From Rhizobium freirei PRF 81 (GTDB lineage: Bacteria > Pseudomonadota > Alphaproteobacteria > Rhizobiales > Rhizobiaceae): 64,000 nt of DNA. The position numbers and the translations under genes are program-made. Shown here one piece after another: positions 59,542 through 64,000 of the stretch. Below the pieces are notes generated by a model, which was not told the origin of the DNA, searched no databases, and saw only the letters and a program-made list of their open reading frames with translations. The stretch covers positions 1-64,000 of the forward strand of contig NZ_AQHN01000016.1 in NCBI RefSeq assembly GCF_000359745.1, written 5' to 3'. The number at the start of each line of letters is the position of its first letter. Positions within the stretch are counted from its first letter, which is position 1.

Positions 59542-61620
59542 TCAAAACTCCAAAAGCTCAGCAATTCGCTTCGCGATGCGTTCGACGGACGGCACCGCCC
59601 AGTCCAGGAGGACAGGATTGTGCGGGCTGGGGATATCCGGCATGGTCAGACGAGAGACTGGCGCGTCGAGGTCCATAAAAGCCTTGTCGGCGACAACGGC
59701 TGAAATTTCGGCACCAAAACCCGCGGAGCCAAGATCTTCATGAATGATCAGGCAGCGACGCGTCTTCCTGACCGAGGATAGTACCGCATCCTGGTCCCAC
59801 GGCATCAATGTTCGCAAATCGATGACGTCGGCAGAGATGCCTTCGGCTGCATCTTCGCAGCGTTGAACCATAGCGCCCCACGTCACGATGGTGATGTCGG
59901 AGCCCGTACGGGTGAACTTCGCCTTCCCGAAAGGAAGCGTGAAATTGTCGCCCGGATATGAGCGGCGGGCCCAGGCATGATCGAGCATCGCGCGGTGCTC
60001 GAAGAAGATGACCGGATCATTTCCACGAAGCGAGGTGCGGAGCAAGCCGACGGCGTCCTCCGCATTCGACGGGACGGCCACCTTCCATCCCGGCTGGTGA
60101 ACGAAAGCGACTTCGTTCGTCTGGCTATGCCAAGGGTCGCCGCATTTGAAGAAGCCTCCCGGCATACGAACGACGATCGGCGCTGCAAACCGATTGTTCG
60201 TGCGCCAGCGGATCGTGCCGCAATCGTTGATTTGCTCGGTTGCGGGTTCGGCATATTTCCGGAACTGGATTTCAGGAACCGGCACCAGGCCGGCGAGCGC
60301 CATTCCAACCGCGCGGCCAATGATGCCCTCTTCCGACAGGGACGTGTCGAAGACGCGCTCGCTTCCGAATTTCTCCTGGAGGCCGAGAGTTACGGCATGA
60401 ACGCCGCCCTTGGGGCCGATGTCCTCGCCGAAGATGACAACCCGGTCGTTGATCGACATTTCCAAGTCGAGCGTCTTGCGGATCGCCGTCACCATGTTGA
60501 TCCGAGGTCCGGATGTCTCTGGAACCTCGGAACTTGCCGGAGGGGTGTAGCCCGCGCGATACTGTCCGCCCATCACCTGCATTTCACCGTTGAAGAAGAC
60601 ATGGTTCGTCACCGTGGCGGGATCGGCAACCGGACGGCTTTCGGCGGCCTCGCGCGCGGTTTCGGCGGCGGCGCGAGCCTTCATCTGTGTGGCTTCCCAT
60701 TCTTCGACCGTCATCACTGCAGGCACGAGATACTCCTTCAGGCGGGGGAGCGGATCACGCTCCCATTCTTGACGAACGGTATCTTCGCTTTTGTAAGTTT
60801 GAGTGTCCTGGAAGCTATGACCCTCCAGGCGCGGAACGGTAAGGCGCAGCAAGGCGGGCTTGCGCTTCTCGCGAACGTAGGTGACGGCCTCCTGGGAGAG
60901 GCGTGCTGCTGCCGCAGGGTCGCAACCGTCGCCGTCGAAGATTTTGAGGTCGTTCCAGCTTGCCAGGTTTGCAGCGATGTTCCCGCCCGGCGTTTGCATC
61001 GTGGAAGGAACCGAGATGCCGAAACCATTGTCCTCGATATAGAATAGCATCGGCAGGGATTGGGTCGTTGCAGCCGTGATGGCCGCCCAGAAACCGTTGG
61101 ACGCAACCGATCCGTCACCGCCCAACGCCACGCCGATGTCGCAGTCGTACTCCCTCCGGCCCAGCGTCGTCGAATAATATTTCATAGCCTGGGCCCAACC
61201 GGCCGTGGGCGTGTACTGAGCGCCGACGCCGCCGCACATTGGCAGTGCGGACGCACCGGAAAGATTCGGATAATTGAAGACGACGCCTATGTCGCGTCCG
61301 TCAGAATATCCGCCAGCGCGACCCATTGCGGAGCCGAGGGCATCTGCAGGGTTCACGCCAAGTGAGAGAAGAAGCGGACGGGACCGGTAATAACCACAGG
61401 TCGCATCGTGGGAACCCGTCAACTGCATGCCCAGAAGGATTTGCGCCATGTCGTGCCCACGGGCAGAAAACTGATAGAGCACCTTCTTTTCCGGCACAAG
61501 GCGGGTTTCCTCCATCTCATCCAGGGCCCGAGAAAGATGGAGAAGGTAGGCGACTTTCTGCCAGTCGATCCGATCGTCCGGCGAGTTCCGCTCGTGACTT
61601 TTGACGGCAATCTGATCCAT
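59542..61620 (-). CDS. Fused alpha/beta E1 subunit of a 2-oxoacid (branched-chain-type) dehydrogenase
   Basis: 692 residues. The first half (about 20-340) is E1 alpha, with thiamine diphosphate motif LGGDGSVASNGFWAAITAAT ending in YIEDNGFGIS. The second half (about 370-692) is E1 beta (VVIFGEDIGPKGGVHAVTLG; FDTSLSEEGIIGRAVGMALA; the C-terminal RLTMPDIPSPHNP). The linker between halves is Ala/Glu-rich. Most bacteria encode these as two genes; the fusion is an established variant. The likely substrates are valine/leucine/isoleucine-derived oxoacids, but sequence by eye cannot exclude acetoin or another oxoacid. It is divergent from an Lrp-type regulator. Confidence 0.9.
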   Translation of the reverse strand: MDQIAVKSHERNSPDDRIDWQKVAYLLHLSRALDEMEETRLVPEKKVLYQFSARGHDMAQILLGMQLTGSHDATCGYYRSRPLLLSLGVNPADALGSAMGRAGGYSDGRDIGVVFNYPNLSGASALPMCGGVGAQYTPTAGWAQAMKYYSTTLGRREYDCDIGVALGGDGSVASNGFWAAITAATTQSLPMLFYIEDNGFGISVPSTMQTPGGNIAANLASWNDLKIFDGDGCDPAAAARLSQEAVTYVREKRKPALLRLTVPRLEGHSFQDTQTYKSEDTVRQEWERDPLPRLKEYLVPAVMTVEEWEATQMKARAAAETAREAAESRPVADPATVTNHVFFNGEMQVMGGQYRAGYTPPASSEVPETSGPRINMVTAIRKTLDLEMSINDRVVIFGEDIGPKGGVHAVTLGLQEKFGSERVFDTSLSEEGIIGRAVGMALAGLVPVPEIQFRKYAEPATEQINDCGTIRWRTNNRFAAPIVVRMPGGFFKCGDPWHSQTNEVAFVHQPGWKVAVPSNAEDAVGLLRTSLRGNDPVIFFEHRAMLDHAWARRSYPGDNFTLPFGKAKFTRTGSDITIVTWGAMVQRCEDAAEGISADVIDLRTLMPWDQDAVLSSVRKTRRCLIIHEDLGSAGFGAEISAVVADKAFMDLDAPVSRLTMPDIPSPHNPVLLDWAVPSVERIAKRIAELLEF

Positions 61621-61742
61621 GAAAGCCTCCCAGAGATTACATTCTGCTCAGCCTATTCGAATGTCGAGCTGATTTCCTTTCAATTTTGACGGGATTCACC
61701 TATGATATGAAACATTCATTTCATCACTTAGGATATTTACGA

Positions 61743-62210
61743 GTGGAACAAGTCACCCTTGATAATGTCGATAAAGCCATACTCCGCGTTTTGCAGGAGC
61801 ATGGCGACATAAGCCAGGCGCTGTTGGCGGAGAAGGTCGGAGCCTCGCCGGCCTCTTGTTGGCGGAGAATAACGAAGCTGGAAGAAGCAGGGGTGTTGCG
61901 CAAAACCGTCCGGCTTGTCGACGCTGACACGATCGGCAAAGGGCTCAATGTATTTTGTCAGGTCAGAATGAAATCCCACGATCCAGGCGCCAGGCACGAC
62001 TTCGAGTTGTTCATCAATAGCCATCGAGAGGTGCTCGAATGCTATTCGATGTCTGGCGAGTGGGATTACGTCATTCGTGCTGTGGTCGGTGATGTTCGCG
62101 AGTATGAAGCACTGCTCATGAGGGGAATTTTGACGCATGATGCGGTGCTGACGTCATCGTCTCACTTCGCTTTGAAAACGGTAAAATACACTACGTCCTT
62201 GCCCATTTGA
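61743..62210 (+). CDS. Lrp/AsnC-family regulator, probable controller of the E1-E2 operon
   Basis: 155 residues from the GTG at 61743 (TTAGGATAT upstream); an in-frame ATG at 61707 is an alternative. N-terminal helix-turn-helix: LDNVDKAILRVLQEHGDISQ, then VGASPASCWRRITKLEEAGV. The C-terminal RAM ligand domain follows (SMSGEWDYVIRAVVGDVREY). Lrp-type proteins such as BkdR respond to branched-chain amino acids and activate 2-oxoacid dehydrogenase genes. The 122-bp divergent spacing to the E1 gene supports that role here. Confidence 0.87.
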   Translation: MEQVTLDNVDKAILRVLQEHGDISQALLAEKVGASPASCWRRITKLEEAGVLRKTVRLVDADTIGKGLNVFCQVRMKSHDPGARHDFELFINSHREVLECYSMSGEWDYVIRAVVGDVREYEALLMRGILTHDAVLTSSSHFALKTVKYTTSLPI

Positions 62211-62354
62211 CCGGGTCACAGCCCTTCCAAAATAATCGCAGACAAGCCGTGTCCCGGAGATAAAGGCATGAGGCGACGACGAGATGCCGATCCTTTGCCA
62301 ACCGGCGATTTTGTGCCGTTCATCGAGGTCGGTACGGGAGCAGGTGGTTTTGAG

Positions 62355-62387
62355 AAAAGACCCGCCGGCTTGAGGCGGGCGGGTCTT
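62355..62387 (-). terminator. Intrinsic terminator of the amine oxidase gene
   Basis: On the minus strand AAGACCCGCC (62387 to 62378) pairs with GGCGGGTCTT (62366 to 62357), followed by TT then CTC. A 10-bp GC-rich stem 25 bp past the stop. The Lrp gene runs toward it from the other side, so it may act on both. Confidence 0.8.
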
Positions 62388-62411
62388 CCCAAGCAGCTTA
62401 TCTGCCTGCCG

Positions 62412-64000
62412 TCACTGGGCGTCGCGGATGGTCAACGCCGGGTTATGGGCAAAGAAGTTATGCGGCTCGATGTGGATGGTCTTCCACTCGGTCGACATCA
62501 CCGGCCAGTCCTCCATGCGGGGGATGTGGTGGAAGCCGGCGGTGAACCAGGTCACGATGTCCTTGCCCATCAGCGGCTTGTTGGCCTTGACCCATTCCGG
62601 CAGCGTGTCGGAGCCGTCGCTCTGCATGGCGAATTTACCACCGGCATACTGCTGGTCCGGGTCATACACCGTGTTCCAGACCGAATATTCGATATAGGCG
62701 TTGCGCTTCATCGGCGGGTCCTTGGCGAAGTCGAAGGGACCGTAGGCCACATCGCCATGATGGATCATCCAGCCCGGTTCCTGGCCAAGATAGCCCTTGC
62801 GGGACGGATCGGAGATCATGAAGTAGCGCGGCTTCATCGCCGAAAGCTGGTAGCGCGCTTCCATCTCGGTCTTCGGCATCGTGTGCTGTACTTCCCACAT
62901 CGACCGGCGCGGGTTCTTCGGATCGACCTTGGAGGGCACGATATCCATGGTGCCGAAATGGTTCACCGGCTGGTCGACGTCGAAGTCGATGCGGAAGTTG
63001 AAGTAGTGGTCGTGGTTGGCGGCCACCAGGTTCGGGGCGATGAGCGTGCCGTGCGCGGTGTCTGCCGCCGCCGTCGCGTCGTCCATCGAGGTCGAGGCCA
63101 CGCCCTTCACGGCATCGAGGCCGGTCGCGCCGATCATGATGCGGATCTGACCGTCCTGCTGCAGCCGATAGTCCATCAGATAGTCGTAGTTGCCGACTTC
63201 CGATGCCGTCCGCACGACCAGTTCCGTCGCCGGGCGGCCTTCGGCCGGAAGCGGCTTGTCGGGCGTCTGGGCGAAGACTTCGAAGTGACGCCAGGCCGGG
63301 TCGCCGATCGAGCGCTCGAAGACGCAGATCGCATTCGGGATCGTCAGCGGGTTGCCCTTGTCGTCTGCGATGGTCGCCGGCAGGAAGGTGGCGTAGCTCG
63401 GGCAGTCAACGCCGGCGCGCAGCGGGCTCAGGAACAGACCGAAGCCATACTCTCCGCTATCCATATAGGTGCGCCAGTACCAGCCCTCGGTCGGATCCAT
63501 GTAAGGCACGAAGACTTCCGAAAGATGCGACTGGTAGATCACCGAACGCCACGTGTCGCCGTCCTTGACGTCGAGATTGGAAAGCACCAGGCCCGGGCGC
63601 TTGTCGACACGGAAGTTGAAGCGCCAGATGTCCCAGTCCAGGTGGGTGCCGTTGATCTTGTAGTTCGGGCCGCCCTCCTGGGAAAGCTTGGCCATGTTCA
63701 TCTGCGGGCGCAACGGCTCACGCGCCCCGACTTCTTTCTCGGTATAACCCCAATTGTCCTTCGGGCCATCGATGGCGCCGGTGTCGATGACCTTCAGCAC
63801 CTTCTTCTTGCCGATGTCGTAGACGGCGAAGAGGCCTTCGATCGGCTTGGCGTAGTAGTTGGAGCCTTCCGGAACGCGGTAGCAGGGCACTTTCATCAGC
63901 CGGGAATTCTTGTATTCCTCGGTGAAGAAGTTGCCTGCCGTCAGCGGCAGGCAGAAGGCCTGCTCCGGCGTCAAGCCGCGCTTCTTCAGGCCAGCCACCA
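62412..64000 (-). CDS. tynA: Copper amine oxidase (primary-amine/tyramine oxidase), 5' truncated by window edge
   Basis: The reading frame runs off the right edge, so the N-terminal domains and start are missing; about 529 residues are visible. The catalytic Asp region is TYMDSGEYGFGLF. The topaquinone tyrosine is in SEVGNYDYLMDY. Copper ligands are HDH in ANHDHYFNF and the late His in WFTAGFHHIPRMEDWPVM. The enzyme oxidises primary amines to aldehydes with release of ammonia and hydrogen peroxide, usually in the periplasm. The neighbours do not form an obvious phenylethylamine pathway. Confidence 0.93.
   Translation of the reverse strand, partial: VAGLKKRGLTPEQAFCLPLTAGNFFTEEYKNSRLMKVPCYRVPEGSNYYAKPIEGLFAVYDIGKKKVLKVIDTGAIDGPKDNWGYTEKEVGAREPLRPQMNMAKLSQEGGPNYKINGTHLDWDIWRFNFRVDKRPGLVLSNLDVKDGDTWRSVIYQSHLSEVFVPYMDPTEGWYWRTYMDSGEYGFGLFLSPLRAGVDCPSYATFLPATIADDKGNPLTIPNAICVFERSIGDPAWRHFEVFAQTPDKPLPAEGRPATELVVRTASEVGNYDYLMDYRLQQDGQIRIMIGATGLDAVKGVASTSMDDATAAADTAHGTLIAPNLVAANHDHYFNFRIDFDVDQPVNHFGTMDIVPSKVDPKNPRRSMWEVQHTMPKTEMEARYQLSAMKPRYFMISDPSRKGYLGQEPGWMIHHGDVAYGPFDFAKDPPMKRNAYIEYSVWNTVYDPDQQYAGGKFAMQSDGSDTLPEWVKANKPLMGKDIVTWFTAGFHHIPRMEDWPVMSTEWKTIHIEPHNFFAHNPALTIRDAQ

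Noticed and set aside
1..64000. tRNA, rRNA, integrase, transposase or phage genes
   Set aside because: None was recognised on either strand; there is no direct evidence that any block is a mobile island.

Overview
The window looks like chromosome or chromid DNA of a Rhizobiaceae-type alphaproteobacterium. The basis is GC-rich coding sequence, rhizobial-style intergenic palindromic repeats (near 40.76 kb and 54.5 kb), an alphaproteobacterial CsgH curli chaperone, a BigR-type sulfide-sensing regulator and a carnitine cluster of rhizobial flavour. No rRNA, tRNA, CRISPR array, insertion sequence or phage gene was recognised.

Layout. (1) 1-13 kb is a cell-surface block: a 5'-truncated VIT/VWA protein with a C-terminal sorting signal, its class GN sortase, a convergent 2,723-residue filamentous-haemagglutinin-type adhesin, and a divergent CadC-like membrane regulator. 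The shared promoter region holds three tandem 11-bp direct repeats. (2) 13.6-15.3 kb carries an I78-type inhibitor and a TetR/reductase divergent pair with a perfect palindromic operator candidate. (3) 15.3-31.1 kb is a catabolic island best read as gamma-butyrobetaine/carnitine to glycine betaine plus acetoacetate: GlxA-type regulator, BKACE enzyme, carnitine dehydrogenase-thioesterase fusion, acyl-CoA dehydrogenase, ADP-forming acyl-CoA synthetase, CaiD-like hydratase, a four-gene peptide-type ABC importer and two esterases. (4) 31.4-36.3 kb holds a LysR/enol-lactonase pair and small envelope or hypothetical genes. (5) 36.3-38 kb carries two curlins flanking csgH. (6) 38.5-46 kb has an SPFH/flotillin protein, a DUF4139 protein, a MORN-like secreted protein, a small membrane protein and an NCS1 permease.

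(7) 46.5-52 kb is a sulfide/persulfide detoxification module. On the minus strand are an ETHE1-like persulfide dioxygenase, two YeeE/YedE halves, a DUF442-SQR fusion and a TauE/SafE exporter. Divergently on the plus strand are a peroxiredoxin and a BigR-like ArsR repressor. (8) 52.1-58 kb has a PAS-GGDEF cyclase, a second GlxA-type regulator, class I aldolase, a small exported protein and a class I amidotransferase. (9) 58.3-62.2 kb encodes E2 and a fused E1 alpha/beta of a branched-chain-type 2-oxoacid dehydrogenase under a divergent Lrp-type regulator. (10) The right edge cuts a copper amine oxidase.

Most functions are inferred from motifs and context read by eye; no database search was run. 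The most coherent systems are the carnitine island and the persulfide module. The least explained items are the sortase/adhesin block with its tandem operator, the small gene pair near 35.8 kb and the intergenic palindromes.
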